The notes under the pieces are model-generated. The model was not told the DNA's origin. It did no database searches and was given only the letters and a program-made list of their open reading frames with translations. Shown piece after piece: positions 1 through 10,811 of a DNA stretch of 64,000 nucleotides (position 1 is its first letter; the number at the start of each line of letters is the position of its first letter). Position numbers and translations under genes: made by a program. The stretch is from Pomphorhynchus laevis (lineage: Eukaryota; Acanthocephala; Palaeacanthocephala; Echinorhynchida; Pomphorhynchidae): assembly GCA_012934845.2 (NCBI GenBank), contig WNNJ02003518.1, positions 62,001-126,000 of the forward strand, given 5' to 3'.

Positions 1-696
1 GCTGGTTTCCGTCGCTAACAAGTGCTTAGTAGCTTGTGTCATTTCCCAATTAGAAGCAATCCTAATTACATCGTCTAACGTAGGATTGTCTAATCGTAAT
101 AGACTCATACGTATTTCCTCGATTGGAGTATATGCAATTACCAGATCTCTCAATCTGTCGTCGATTGCTTGCTGTTCGGTTTGAATGGATTGATCGAAAA
201 ACGAACACTTACTAGCCAGGCCCCTTGCTTCCGCTATCCAATCTTTATGTGACTGATTGGCTTTTTGTCGACATTGCGTAAATTCGAATCTGGCTGCAAC
301 TATATGCATCGGCTTTTTAAAATGACGATCGAGTTCCTTAATAATCATCTCGAAAGTAATGTCCTCTTTTTCGAAAGACGGAATCAATTGTCCAACCAAG
401 CGAAAAATTTCTTGACCACAACTGGACAGTAAGAATTGTTTTTGTCGCATCTGTGAATCAACTCTGTGCATGCCCAAAAAATTCTTCAGTTGAATCCCGT
501 AATCAATCCACTTATCGTGATCTGCATTGAAATGCTGAAACGCCGGTATATTGCAATCCTTATTGGGATTTTCACGATTTTGCAGACTTTCCATCAACTT
601 CGTCAATGTACGTTGTTGTTCCCATACAATTTTCATAATGTCGTTCGACGAAAATTTTGAACCACCCTCGTCGCCAATTGTTGTGTTTTCAGACAT
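1..696 (-). mobile_element. Gag region of a Ty3/gypsy-like LTR retrotransposon, cut by the window edge
   Basis: Fossil-type entry. On the minus strand an open frame begins with Met at 696 and runs 232 codons to the window edge, so pol and the LTRs lie outside or are unrecognised. Residues about 135-170 have the retrotransposon-Gag pattern of spaced Phe, Gln, Trp and a final LA-x-x-C. The protein resembles Gag of invertebrate Ty3/gypsy elements; a BEL-type Gag is less likely. The visible part looks whole, which suggests a fairly young copy. Confidence 0.7.
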
Positions 697-932
697 TGCA
701 AAGCAAACGCTAACGCTTTTTAATTTTTAGTACAAACAAAACACCAGCGTTCAGAAACAGTCGCTATCCGACATATATAGTCAAAATACAAAGGCATACC
801 GCCAAGCACATTGCTGCCAGTGATAATCGTCATTGCCATACATTTGCAGTGTGTTCGTTCATACACAACATAACATTAGCGCGACGAATGAATCTACGAA
901 TATGTAATTATAGATCAGGCAATGCTAGTGGT

Positions 933-965
933 GGGGCAGTAGCTCAGTCGTCAGAGCATAGCACC
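933..965 (+). other. tRNA-like 5' half (box A only)
   Basis: The stretch contains TAGCTCAGTCG followed by CAGAGC, which matches the D-arm and internal promoter box A of a tRNA. No box B or acceptor 3' strand follows. It is probably a tRNA-derived SINE head or tRNA scrap, not a functional tRNA gene. Confidence 0.4.
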
Positions 966-974
966 CTTGACTTC

Positions 975-1053
975 ATGAAATACATTGTCGTTAGAGGGAA
1001 TATTGAAGATACAAAGGAACGTGAACGACTACAGAGAAGATTGATCGGAGCCT
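975..1053 (+). pseudogene. Penelope endonuclease C-terminal scrap
   Basis: The frame reads MKYIVVRGNIEDTKER and then RLQRRLIG. It aligns with the end of the GIY-YIG domain of the Penelope element at 55177-55881, which reads MEYIVVENNIPLIKER. It is a short remnant with no catalytic part, next to the tRNA-like box. Confidence 0.5.
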
Positions 1054-2418
1054 CCATGATATACATATATCATCTGATTTTCGTGATTCTGTTGACTGTC
1101 ATCTCAAAAACTCCTTGTCTGCATAGGAATAATCAATCAGCAAACAATGAAACAGGATTAAAGATGCCATAATTACATCTGAAGAATTAGGCTAACTGAA
1201 GTGGCTAGATGGATTAGTCCGTCCTCTCTTAGTATATATGAGAACAGAAAGAGAGATGTCGCTGTCTGAAATAACGAAAAAATACGAGAATTGGCAGGGT
1301 AATTGAAACACACCTTATTTGAAAACAGGGATAGACGCTGGAGTAAAGTCGCTTTTGAAGCCGAATCGGCTTATCAATTGGTGATTCCCGGAAACTTTTC
1401 CTTCTGATAAAAGCATTCACAGGCTTTACCCAAATCAATCAACACGGCTTGATGGCCAGCTCTTGTCGCCTGACCTTTTCATCGCATGGTGTATTAAAGT
1501 GCTGGAGAGATCACTTATCTAAAATTTATTCTGGGTCCAATCATGTAGATTTACTGCAGGATGATGCTGATAAAACTCTGTATATTTATCACGATGATTT
1601 GATGTCGAGTTATGCCGAATTTTCTATTACGCTATACGTCTTAAATAAGGTAAATCGTCTGGTTTCGATAGAATTCGTTGTGAGATGATTAAGAACGGTG
1701 GATATAAAGTATGCGAAACTCAATAGACGCTTATGAAGTCAATTTTGATAAGGTAACAAATTGCAAAGGACTTGGAAACTGCGATCATAATTCTGATTGA
1801 TAAACATGGTGATGTTCTAATTGGAAAAACTACCGCCTTATATATCTTGTCTCGATCGGTTATAAGGTCGTCGAAGCCATGATTGTGCATAGGATAAGAT
1901 AAATCCGGAACGCCCAATTGCGCGAAAGCCAAGCCGGGTTTCGTCAATGACGAAGTTGTTGACGAAACAACTTCGTCAACAACTTGGGATCACGGTAAGA
2001 GAGAATTTGAATTATTTGTTAGTGAACTAAATAACCTATCTGAGCTTCGCTTTACCAACACTATATAGATGAACAACTCGATTGGGTTTCTGGATGTAAG
2101 CATCCAAAGAATGAAGAATAGCTTCCGAACATCTTTATATAGAAAATTCACAGGAACGATAAGTATAGTGCACGCGAGCAGTTTACACACCTCTAAAACA
2201 AAGCGTCTAATAATTAGGAATGAGGCTATACGAGCAAAGAAAATATGCTCCTCGCCGGATATCTTTGAAAAACAATTAAGACTGCTAAAAATAGAATTAA
2301 TGGAGAGAGGATACTCAAATAAAAAAATGCAAGACAATTTCAACATGCTCTAATTATCCCGAGAGAAACACTGCTATATCATAACAGAAGAAAGCCACTC
2401 GCAAGTACAAACAACAAG

Positions 2419-3021
2419 GTGGTATGTACATATCATCAGGCACTGAAAAATTTACCAAAGGAATTGAGAGAAATTACTAATGACAAGTGTCCCCCTGAAC
2501 GTAAACCGTTAATTTTCTTCAAATCTGGATATAACCTAAGGAGTTATTTTTCTGTCACAACTAATCATTCCACTGACATTGGTAGTAATGTACCGTGTGG
2601 AGATAAACGATGTAAAACGTGTCAGATAATGAATAACTCAAAAGCATTCAAAAGCTCCACTACAAAATTAACTTATAGAATCAGGGGTAACAATAACTGT
2701 AAGACACAAAATTCGGTTTATTTAGGCACTTGCACAGTCTGTCATGCACAATATGTAGGGGAAAGCGGAAATAAGATGTCAGTTCGGATGAACAACCGTA
2801 GAGCGGATATTAAAGCCTGTCGTATAAATGCAGATGGACTGGCATCACACCTCATTTAAAATCCAACACATAAAATTTCACTTGCAGTAATTGAGGGAAA
2901 TATTCCCAACACTGCTAAAAGAAAGCGTAAGGAACTCTATTGGATATCACAATTAATGACTGATAGATCGCTAAACAGTGAAGTGATAGGTGCACTGAAA
3001 TTGGTGAAGAACAACATTTAA
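2419..3021 (+). pseudogene. GIY-YIG endonuclease domain of Penelope element A
   Basis: Penelope-like elements carry a C-terminal GIY-YIG nuclease that nicks target DNA to prime reverse transcription. Visible are the cysteine-rich linker (CGDKRCKTCQIM), the strand pair SVYLGTCTVCHAQYVGESG (equivalent of GIY...YIG) and the conserved helix word NNRRADIKA. The tail WISQLMTDRSLNSE follows after a break near 2859. Zinc-binding cysteines and the YVGESG core are intact. The ORF continues the reverse transcriptase upstream. Broken in this copy. Confidence 0.85.
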
Positions 3022-3079
3022 GATGCTATCATATATTTATGCTGTTATATTTATATTTTTACAATTGTAGATATTATTT

Positions 3080-3111
3080 TCCTGAAGAAGGCCACTAGTT
3101 GGTCGAAAGCT
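3080..3111 (+). ncRNA. Hammerhead-like tail of Penelope element A
   Basis: CUGAAGA at 3082-3088 and GAAA at 3105-3108 enclose a short stem (GGCCA with UGGUC). This is the usual helix II of the minimal type I hammerheads described at Penelope-element ends. A convincing helix III and cleavage site are not evident, so self-cleavage is unproven. The same tail recurs at 29040-29071 on the minus strand. Confidence 0.5.
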
Positions 3112-3334
3112 TTAATAAAACGATATCTTTGTGTTTCCGGTTTGACTTTAAATCCGAGTATTAATATATACAAGTATCAGTGAAAGGATCCCGGAGCTTA
3201 TTTGAATAAGTAATCTAAACTATATGGAAAGCATCCATTAAAGGATGTCAGTAAATAACACAAAGAGACGATATCTTGCTCACTTTCAATATCTACAATA
3301 CTTTTTTTGAAAATATCCATTTTCTTCTTTCTTT

Positions 3335-3545
3335 TATAAATAAAATTTTTATGGAACGAAGAATAGTATTTTTATTTAATACAACAAAACTTTGATATCC
3401 GATATTTCAATAGCTACTGCTATCATCGTCAATATCTACTGATATCATCGACGATGATAGCAGTAGATATTGAAATATATGACATTAACGTTTTGCTGTA
3501 TTAAATAAAAATACTATTCTTCATTCCATAAAGACTTTATCTACA
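3335..3545. repeat. Inverted repeat of Penelope B termini (pseudo-LTR hairpin)
   Basis: About 3341-3440 is the reverse complement of about 3444-3541. Both arms match the Penelope B 3' end at 5848-5945 and contain the ribozyme-like words GATGATAGCAGTAG and TTGAAATAT. Two element ends are therefore joined tail to tail with almost no spacer, giving a roughly 200-bp palindrome. Paired or inverted pseudo-LTRs are known for Penelope-like elements. Confidence 0.75.
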
Positions 3546-3565
3546 ATACTGTTTAAATAATGATG

Positions 3566-4640
3566 TTATTCCAAAAGTATGCAAATTTTAATACCGGTTG
3601 CTGTTGACATTGATCGCTTACATGAACCTGCTCGTAGTCGTTTTATAAATAGAATGAAAACGATCAAAACTTCTGTAGAACGACAATTAATAACAAAATT
3701 AAATTCTTTAACAAATCTTGCTTCCCAGTACCCTATATAAATTTCCGCCGGTACAGGTGCTAGTGGATTTCCCATGGCTAAACCATCAACCTGGTCCCAC
3801 ATCTGAGATCCAAATAAAAAATTACATTTCTGAGTGCAGAGAACTAACAAATTAGTCCAGTCATCTTTATTAAGAAACCAACTTAATTGATTATTATGTA
3901 ACAAAATGTTACTGGCAACATTAATTGTGGTTGACAATGGAATATTTGTAAAAAGAGATTTAACATCAGCAGTAAATATTTTAATATCATTTAAATGTCT
4001 GTTTCTAATTAAATTTGAAAATAGTGGACCATCTCTAATGAAAGAAAAATGATTGTTAGTAACATTTTGTTTTAATAAAGTAGATATATATTTGGAGATC
4101 TTTTAAGAATAAGTAGAGTAGGATGCAACAATAGGACGTGCACAATGATAACTCATATGAATCTTAGGTAACAAATATATAAATCCAGGTTTTGAGTTCT
4201 TGGCCGTGTAAATCTTTTTAACATTTTCGGGAATTTTATTACGAGCATATAGCTTGCACAGAAATTTATTATACTCATTTTGAAGAATAAGCGTAGGATC
4301 GTTTTCCAACAGTACAAACTTAATATCATTTAAAAATATTGGTGCCCAAATTAGCATATTCTTCTTTATCCGTCACAACAAATTTACCACCCTTATCAGA
4401 CTTTGCTACAACTAAATCTGTATTTTTTTAATTCTTTACTTACATTTTGTATAGTTCTGTTTAAAACATTATTTCCACATGTGCTATCTTTCTTAATAGC
4501 TCTGAAATTTAAGTTCATAAAATTATTAAAATTGTGAATCAAATTATTAGAACCAATCAATGACAATTCTAAAGAAGATGCAAGTTTATGTTCTTGAATA
4601 TAACACGGTGGAGTAAAATAAGGGCCCAAATTTAATACTG
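3566..4640 (-). pseudogene. Penelope B reverse transcriptase, inverted N-terminal and central part
   Basis: Read on the minus strand, the pieces contain the typical Penelope words KPGFIYLLPKIHMSYH followed by ARPIVASY, and VDGLAMGNPLAPVPAEIYI (RT motif 5). Upstream words such as TIQNVSKELKK belong to the variable N-terminal part. Several interruptions are present. The product would be an RNA-dependent DNA polymerase related to telomerase reverse transcriptase. Confidence 0.75.
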
Positions 4641-4689
4641 ATTTTACCTCACTAGGTCAAGTTTTACTACTCCAATTTACAATCTTTGT

Positions 4690-5318
4690 GTGACTCTGAA
4701 TAAAGAATTTAATTTTGTTATTAATTGGTATCGTTATGTAGACGATGTTTTTATCGTCTGTGAAAACAATGCTAATGACCACTATTTGTTAAGTGAATTA
4801 AATTCAAAAGACACACATATACAGTGGAATGTTGGTTTAGAAACCGAAACTGGTTTACCTTTCTTAGATGTTTTAGTTTTTAAAGATTCTAATCAAATAT
4901 AACAAATTAAATTTTTTCGGAAGACCGAACTATTTCCTGAAATTACTTCTTGGAACTCCTATGTATCCAAAAAATGGTTGATTACAGCTGCAATGTCCCT
5001 TTTCACCGAGCTAGAATGATTTGCTCGAATGACAATTTATTAAAAGAGAGTTATTCGATTATTCGTTTTGGTTTGGTCAACAGTTGTTTTCCCGAGTGGG
5101 CTATTAAAAAAGCTTACTATAAAAGTTGTGATGTTGTGAAAAGAAAGAAATATTTTGGACCTTCGAAACAAAAAATAGATCTAGGAATTCCTTTTATGAA
5201 TAAAAAATGGAATCCCTTATTTAATAAATTTATATATAAAAATAAAATATCTAGTATTATTTCGGATGTAATAATTTACAATAAAAAATTGCCTAAATTG
5301 CATAACATTTTTAATTAA
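4690..5318 (+). pseudogene. Penelope B reverse transcriptase, active-site and thumb part
   Basis: The plus-strand frame contains YRYVDDVFIV, the catalytic YxDD box, followed by the fingers/palm word LPFLDVLVF. A second frame from 4950 carries the RT thumb and linker (MICSNDNLLKESYSIIRFGLV, then FPEWAIKKAYYKS). The catalytic aspartates are intact but the frame is interrupted between the two parts. Confidence 0.75.
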
Positions 5319-5847
5319 AATCAAAATTTAATGAAATGTCCGTTGTCTATAAGATACCCTATGGTAAGTGCTATATCACAACGTATTGAATTTAGGTCAT
5401 AATATGAACTTCGATGACGCTTCAATTTTATCATATGAAAGTGATTATCTTTTTCGTATAATACAGGAGGCATATTTTATTAATAAAAATAACATTTTAC
5501 CTAATAATAAACCTGATTTTAATTTGAAACTTTCCTATTAGTTTTTAATTAGTTATAATCCTTATTGAACTTGGTTAATTATATTTGTTTGATTTGTTTG
5601 TTTTTTGGTATCTATTTTACGTAATATTTATTTTATTTCATTATTTTAATTTTTGATAATTTTTAGAGTAATTTAATATATTATTTCCTTTTAATCTTGG
5701 GTTGCGGTTCTTGTTCTTTGAAATTTGTTTTTTTTAAACCTTGTATGGAATGCGTGTGAATGTGTGTTTGTAACGTTTTTCTCTGAAGTTTGTTTCTGTG
5801 TTTTATTGTAATTTGTATAAATGGCAACTTTAGTAATTTTTTGTAGT

Positions 5848-5884
5848 TTCCTGACGATGATAGCAGTAGCTATTGAAATATCGG
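5848..5884 (+). ncRNA. Minimal type I hammerhead ribozyme at Penelope B 3' end
   Basis: CUGACGA (5851-5857) is followed by helix II (GAUAGC, loop AGUA, GCUAUU), GAAA (5875-5878), a very short helix III and AUC, then GGA, which can pair with UCC before the core as helix I. This matches the minimal hammerheads reported in Penelope-like elements, which have a tiny helix III. Diverged copies sit in the palindrome at 3398-3485. Confidence 0.65.
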
Positions 5885-6317
5885 ACATTAACGTTTTGTT
5901 GTATTAAATAAAAATACTATTCTTCGTTCCATAAAGATTTTATTGATAAAAAAGAAGAAAATGGATATTTTCAAAAATAATGATAAATAAAAATAAAATA
6001 ATTAAACAATAAATAATTAAATAATTATAAATAATTTAATAATTTTATATAAGATAACTCAGATCAAAATAAATTAGATCAGTTAACTGAGTCTACGTAT
6101 TTTATATTATATATTATATATGAATTGGCTAATAAATAACATACGATGTGTAAGAATGAAGATTGAAGGTCATCAAAAGGAACTTCAATAAAATCCGGTT
6201 TCGGCTCCTATTCCTCGAGCTAACATTTCAGCGGTGCCAAATACATGCTAATGACGTATTTCCTCTGATGAAATGTACTTATCTAATATTCAATTCAAAT
6301 ACAAAGTATATTATTTA

Positions 6318-6998
6318 TTATATATCCATAGAAATTTTTCCGCTTAAGAGTATAAATTTATTCTTTATATTATTGTGTTGATTCATATATTTTACTATTT
6401 TCTGCTTGATGTTATTTTTATAGTAACCTAGTTTAAAATATGTATCTATTAAATTATTTAAATGATTTTGAAGAAAGCCAATATCATTACATATTGTTGC
6501 AATTCTTAAAATTTCATTATTCAATGTATTATATTTTATATTATATGGTATGCATGAATGCTCATGCAAAAATATGTTTCTTGTAAATTTAAATATGTCA
6601 TCTTTACGATATAAATTAATAGTAGTTTTAGTTAATGTTAATTTAATGTTCATATCTAGATATACACCTTCTTTATCATTAATATTGGTTTTGTTAAGAA
6701 TAAGGCTTTCTGGGTAAATTAGTTCACTTATTGAATAAAAATTATTAGAATTAAATACACATATATCATCAATGTATCGAAACATATATTTCATATATTT
6801 ATATTGTTTAGATTTAGTTTTTACACAGTTATGAACAAATTCATATTCTATAAAGCTTAAAAACAAGTCAGCTATAATTGGGCTACTATTACCACCCATT
6901 GGAACACCTTTTACTTGTCTAAATATAGATGTCCCTACTTTTAAATAATTTTGATTTATCAAAATATTTAAGGATTCTATTAATTCAATTTTATCCAT
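6318..6998 (-). pseudogene. Naiad-like reverse transcriptase, C-terminal part
   Basis: 226 codons. RQVKGVPMGGNSSPIIADLF is RT motif 5 and MFRYIDDICVFN is the catalytic YxDD box (here YIDD). VYLDMNIKL and the thumb region follow. It completes the polymerase begun at 7983-7051, but in another frame. No endonuclease domain follows, consistent with a lineage that has GIY-YIG at the N-terminus. Confidence 0.8.
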
Positions 6999-7050
6999 AT
7001 ATTTATATTTATTTGATGGTTTAATTTTTGTTAGATAGGCGTTATAATTA

Positions 7051-7983
7051 TTATAACATATATATGTATATCTTTTTTCTGAATATAAGGTTAATTAATT
7101 TTACTAACGCTTCTTTAATATCTACTAAATCTAGATTTGTATAAAGCGTACTAAAATCGTATGTATTTATATTTTGAAAATTTATTCCTTTTGTCTGTTC
7201 TAAAAATTCTTTTGTAGAATTAATACTGAAATAGTGTTTTATACCAGTATTAATTTCGATTACCTTGCAATATTTTTTAAAATGTGCTTTAATTACTTTA
7301 AGTATTTTATTCATATAGACAGAAAGTGGTTTTAATGTACATTTAAACGCACTACATATGAACCTAGGTTTTATTGGATTTTTATGTAATTTTGGATTCC
7401 AATATAATATAGGTATAGTTTTATTATCTGATTCAACCTTTATACCCTTTTTATCCATTACAGAACAGTGACTTGTAATAATTGTTTCAAAACTCAACTC
7501 ACTACGTTCATATGTTGGATTTACATTTAAATCATCAGAATTAACCTCTTTCATTAGTATATCATAATAAAGCTTTTTGCATATGAAGACAAAGTTATTA
7601 CTAGCTTTATCAATAGTTGTTATTATATAGTTATCCTTCAATTTAGTAAGTTCTTTATACATATCTTTATTAATTTTATCTTTCCTTTTATAATTGTTTG
7701 TTATTTTCATTTTATTTTTAATTTTATCAAATATATAATCTTTCCGAATTTTTATCTTAGATATATTCGAGCTTTCACTATTAATCAGCTTACTAAAGTA
7801 ATCATTTAAGTCATTATATAACGAATTGAAGATTTTATTTTTGTTATTATTTAATCTGTATTTATACCCTTTTGATAGCAGCTTTCTTAATTCACAATTT
7901 TCAATTAATTCTAGATTATGGGTACATATATGTTCATTTATTTTATCAAAACTAAGACTTTTACAATTGCATTCTGTTTCCAT
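7051..7983 (-). pseudogene. Naiad-like reverse transcriptase, N-terminal part
   Basis: 310 codons from the first internal Met. RT words in order: TTIDKASNNFVFI, IPILYWNPKLHKNP with KPRFICSAFKC (motif 2 region), and INTYDFSTLYTNL (motif 3, first catalytic Asp). Frame is lost near 7050 and resumes in the piece below. The protein is very Lys/Asn/Ile-rich, reflecting the high A+T. Same family and nearly the same protein sequence as 57630-58355. Confidence 0.8.
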
Positions 7984-8230
7984 TATGTTTCTAATATTAT
8001 CGTTACATATTGATTTTAATTCTTTATTATAATTACAAATTTTTCGTTCTAATGGTGGTAGGAGTTTATACCTTATTTTAGGAATATATTTACTTAAATC
8101 TGACCCTATTATTTCTTTACTTTTAGAATTATTTAAAAGTCCGGCTATATTTAAGTTATCTATACATTTATTAATGAAGTTTATGGTTAATGTATATTTT
8201 CTATTGTTATTATTTATTGTTATTACTATG

Positions 8231-8440
8231 TATCAAGAACAAAATATTGTATCGAGAACAAAATATTTTAAGTTTTATATAACATACAAAATATTTTAAG
8301 AGCTTAAACTCACAAATAACATAAATAACAATAGAAGCAAATAACATACAAATCTTCCCTACTATTGGGATTACTACTATTACTACTATTTGAATTACTA
8401 CTATTTGGTTTACAACTATTACTACTATTTACGATTCGGG
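8231..8440. other. A+T-rich spacer
   Basis: Short simple-sequence tract with repeated TACTACTATT words. No gene is supported. Confidence 0.5.
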
Positions 8441-9165
8441 TGCGCAGTTGACAAGTTGTCAGAAAATTGTCGACAATGCCGAAAGGGAAGCCTGCCTATG
8501 AGGCAAAGTGCTGCTCATGCAATGGTCCCAACGTCCAAGTGTAAAGGATGCAAATGTGTAAAATCTAAGAAGTGTTGTGTGAACTGTTCAGCGTTTGAAT
8601 GTTCAAATAGACGTCACTCCAGCTTGCAGACAGTTGGATCAGCATTATCCTTATCAACACTTTATTCAGCACCAAACACCTCAAATCGTAATCGTGATGT
8701 TGCCCAACGTTCTCAGTCTGCTTTGAATAGGCGTTTTGTCCACGAAAATGCCAGTTTAAATGAGGAGATGTCGATTTCGGTCAATCATGATCGACCAGTT
8801 TCCGCTTTGATTGAGTTATTGCCTCTGGACCCTGCTATGTTATATGAATCAGTTATATAATTGCGACCCAATTTGTTGTTCCTGCCCAAATGTACAGCTA
8901 GCAATCGTTTCATTGAGACGCTAACTTCCTTTTATTCAAAGAGCGCACAGTCTTACCACCAACATCCCGATTTGTTGAAGGTTGCAGCAGTATTCTCCCA
9001 AGTCGTCCTCCAACGTATTCCTTCTAGGAAAATTTCGTTGATTCGTCAAACACAGGAACGCCGCCTAAATGTTTGGCAACAGTCTCGGTTTCGAGAGTTA
9101 TTTAACGATTCATTTTACTTGCAACATACTCTTAATTACCGCAAACCAAAATTCAGTAATTATGA

Positions 9166-10336
9166 TTGGAAAAAAATTACATTAATCTAATGAAAAGAGG
9201 CATGATTAGTGCATGGATGCATGTCATGGAGGAGGATAATGCTTCAGGTGCTTTGAAATTTGATTCGATGATGGGTTCAAAAAGTGTAAGGAATATTCTA
9301 CAAGATTTGCATCCAAAAGCTGTTCAATCCCATCCCGAGGCTTTACTGTCGCAGCTATTAACCAATGTGGTATTTTACCATCCAGTCCGTTTCGATGTAC
9401 TCGACGGAGAGCACATTATAGAGGCATGCAAACGTACGAAGGGTAGCGCGGGACCGTCTGGGATTGACTCGGTTCTGTGGAGACATGCTTACCAGATTCA
9501 GACCTGCGTCGAGCTCGCTTGCTATGGCTTTGTCGAGTTTTGGAAGGTGTTTGGCTACTGAGCGGATGACTCCCAACTTGCTCGATGCTTTCACTGCATG
9601 CAGATTGGTGACATTTAATTTTAAGTGGTGACATTTGGCCAATAGGGGTCTGTGATGTGGCGAGGCGCATCATTTGCAAAGCCTTGCTTTGTTTGATTCG
9701 GGATGACTTACAGAGTGCAGCAGGCACTATTCAGCTGGCAGCTTCTCAGAGAGCAAATATTGAGTATGCCATACATTCCATTCGTGACGCATATGAAATC
9801 AACAGAGATCAGTGCCTGCTTGCCGTGGACACTTCAAATACCTTCAATTCTGTTAACCGAGCTGTTGCACTACACAATATTGAGTTTACTTGCTTGTCAT
9901 TATCCACTACGCTGCGTAACATTTATGCCGCACATGTACAATTAGCCCTGGGGGTGATAGCATTTTGTCAATGGAAGGATTCACGCAGGGTGATCCCCTA
10001 GCGATGGCTGGATTCGCTATGTATTCACTTCCGTTAATTCACATTATACGCCATGATGTTCCCCAAGTATGTCAGAAATGGTTTGCTAATGATTCGAGCT
10101 TTGTTGGGAGTCCCGAGGATCTCCAAAAAGTATGGAACATACTGCTACAGCAAGGACCCAACTTTGGTTATTTCATCAATGAGTCAAAGTGTCAGTTGCT
10201 CGCCCATTATGATCGTCCGAATCTCAAATTTTCAGATGTCGTGTCAAGGTCAACAGACGGTACTATAGTACTTAGAGCCCCTGTTGGTACAAGAGAGTAT
10301 GTTGAAGGTATCGCGGCAAACAAGATGCGAAGTTGA
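9166..10336 (+). pseudogene. Reverse transcriptase of R2-like copy A
   Basis: Pieces in shifting frames. GSAGPSGIDSVLWRH is the pre-RT word, LAVDTSNTFNSVNRAVALHN is motif 3, GFTQGDPLAMAGFA is motif 4/5, and KWFANDSSFVG stands where the family has KWYADD. The second catalytic Asp of YADD is therefore replaced (AND), which together with the broken frame makes this copy inactive. Related to 12703-13324 and 50406-51347. Confidence 0.75.
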
Positions 10337-10811
10337 ATTTCGCTGATTGCTAAACTTACCGAAGTAGCGGAGGTTGATCCTCACGTGGCTTATGTTGGCT
10401 TGGTGAAGTCCGCGCAGTTTAAATGGACTCACTTTATGCGAACCACCCATGCGATCCTACTGCAATGGTGGATTTAAGCGACTCTCTTATATCTCACTTT
10501 ATTCCTACAATTTTAAAGAGAAGTATCGATGATCAACTGAAAGGTCTAATCACCTCTCCTATTAATTTGGGTGGTCTTGGAATAATTGATCCTAGTTTTG
10601 TATGTGCTATGGAATGTACTAGAAAATTTAATTAATCTTATATTTGGAAAACATATGCATACATATTATGGAATTCGAATCATCCCAAAAGTTGTGTACA
10701 ACTTACGAACTATGCCTAGTTGATTAAGCTCTCATCAGTCTTTAAAAGATTACGACCCAGACGATTTATTCACACCGGAAATTCGAATTCAAGAAAATAA
10801 AAGACCTTATA

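Larger units (their letters stand above)
697..1999. other. Unassigned stretch with small fragments
   Basis: No gene can be supported here beyond the two fragments listed separately (a tRNA-like box and a Penelope endonuclease scrap). Short frames on both strands match nothing I recognise. A near-perfect inverted repeat around the words AACTTCGTCAACAAC and GTTGTTGACGAAG occurs at about 1945-1983. Confidence 0.5.
2000..3160 (+). mobile_element. Penelope-like element A, 3' half, copy 1
   Basis: A Penelope-like retrotransposon truncated at its 5' side. It starts inside the reverse transcriptase C-terminal part (words FVSELNNLSELRF and IGFLDVSI), passes through the thumb and linker, and ends in a GIY-YIG endonuclease. 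The frame is interrupted at several points, so this copy is not expected to be active. The 3' end holds a hammerhead-like tail at 3080-3111. A nearly identical copy in opposite orientation lies at 28970-29760, inside WTAP intron 1, so the family moved recently. Confidence 0.85.
3546..5945 (+). mobile_element. Penelope-like element B with inverted 5' part
   Basis: The element is in two pieces. The N-terminal and central reverse transcriptase lie on the minus strand (4640 down to 3566), and the rest of the reverse transcriptase and C-terminal region lie on the plus strand (4690-5318). Both pieces contain the word KEFNFVIN, so the switch point is in or near RT motif 5-6. The 3' untranslated part runs to 5945 and holds a hammerhead motif. 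A 5' inversion of this kind is what twin priming gives in LINEs. I see no GIY-YIG domain in this copy. Confidence 0.75.
5985..8230 (-). mobile_element. Naiad-like Penelope element, copy 1, 5'-truncated
   Basis: A reverse-transcriptase element distinct from Penelope A, B, D and E. Its upstream segment has CNCKS and then THNLELIENCELRKLLSKG, resembling the segment before the RT of Naiad-type Penelope elements, which carry GIY-YIG at the N-terminus. No C-terminal GIY-YIG follows. The frame is open upstream of 7983 to about 8220 and then lost, so the N-terminal endonuclease is missing. The 3' flank (5985-6315) contains a degenerate version of the structured block seen intact at 59097-59166. Copy 2 is at 57480-59395. 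Confidence 0.75.

Noticed and set aside
933-1010. Functional tRNA gene
   Set aside because: Only the D-arm region matches; anticodon stem, box B and acceptor end are absent.
1229-1947. Short frames on both strands as host exons
   Set aside because: No convincing splice sites, family words or composition difference from the background.
6190-6290. Interleaved hammerhead at the 3' end of Naiad-like copy 1
   Set aside because: Helix I and GAAA remain, but CUGAUGA is changed and helices II and III no longer pair well. It is treated as a decayed version of 59097-59166.
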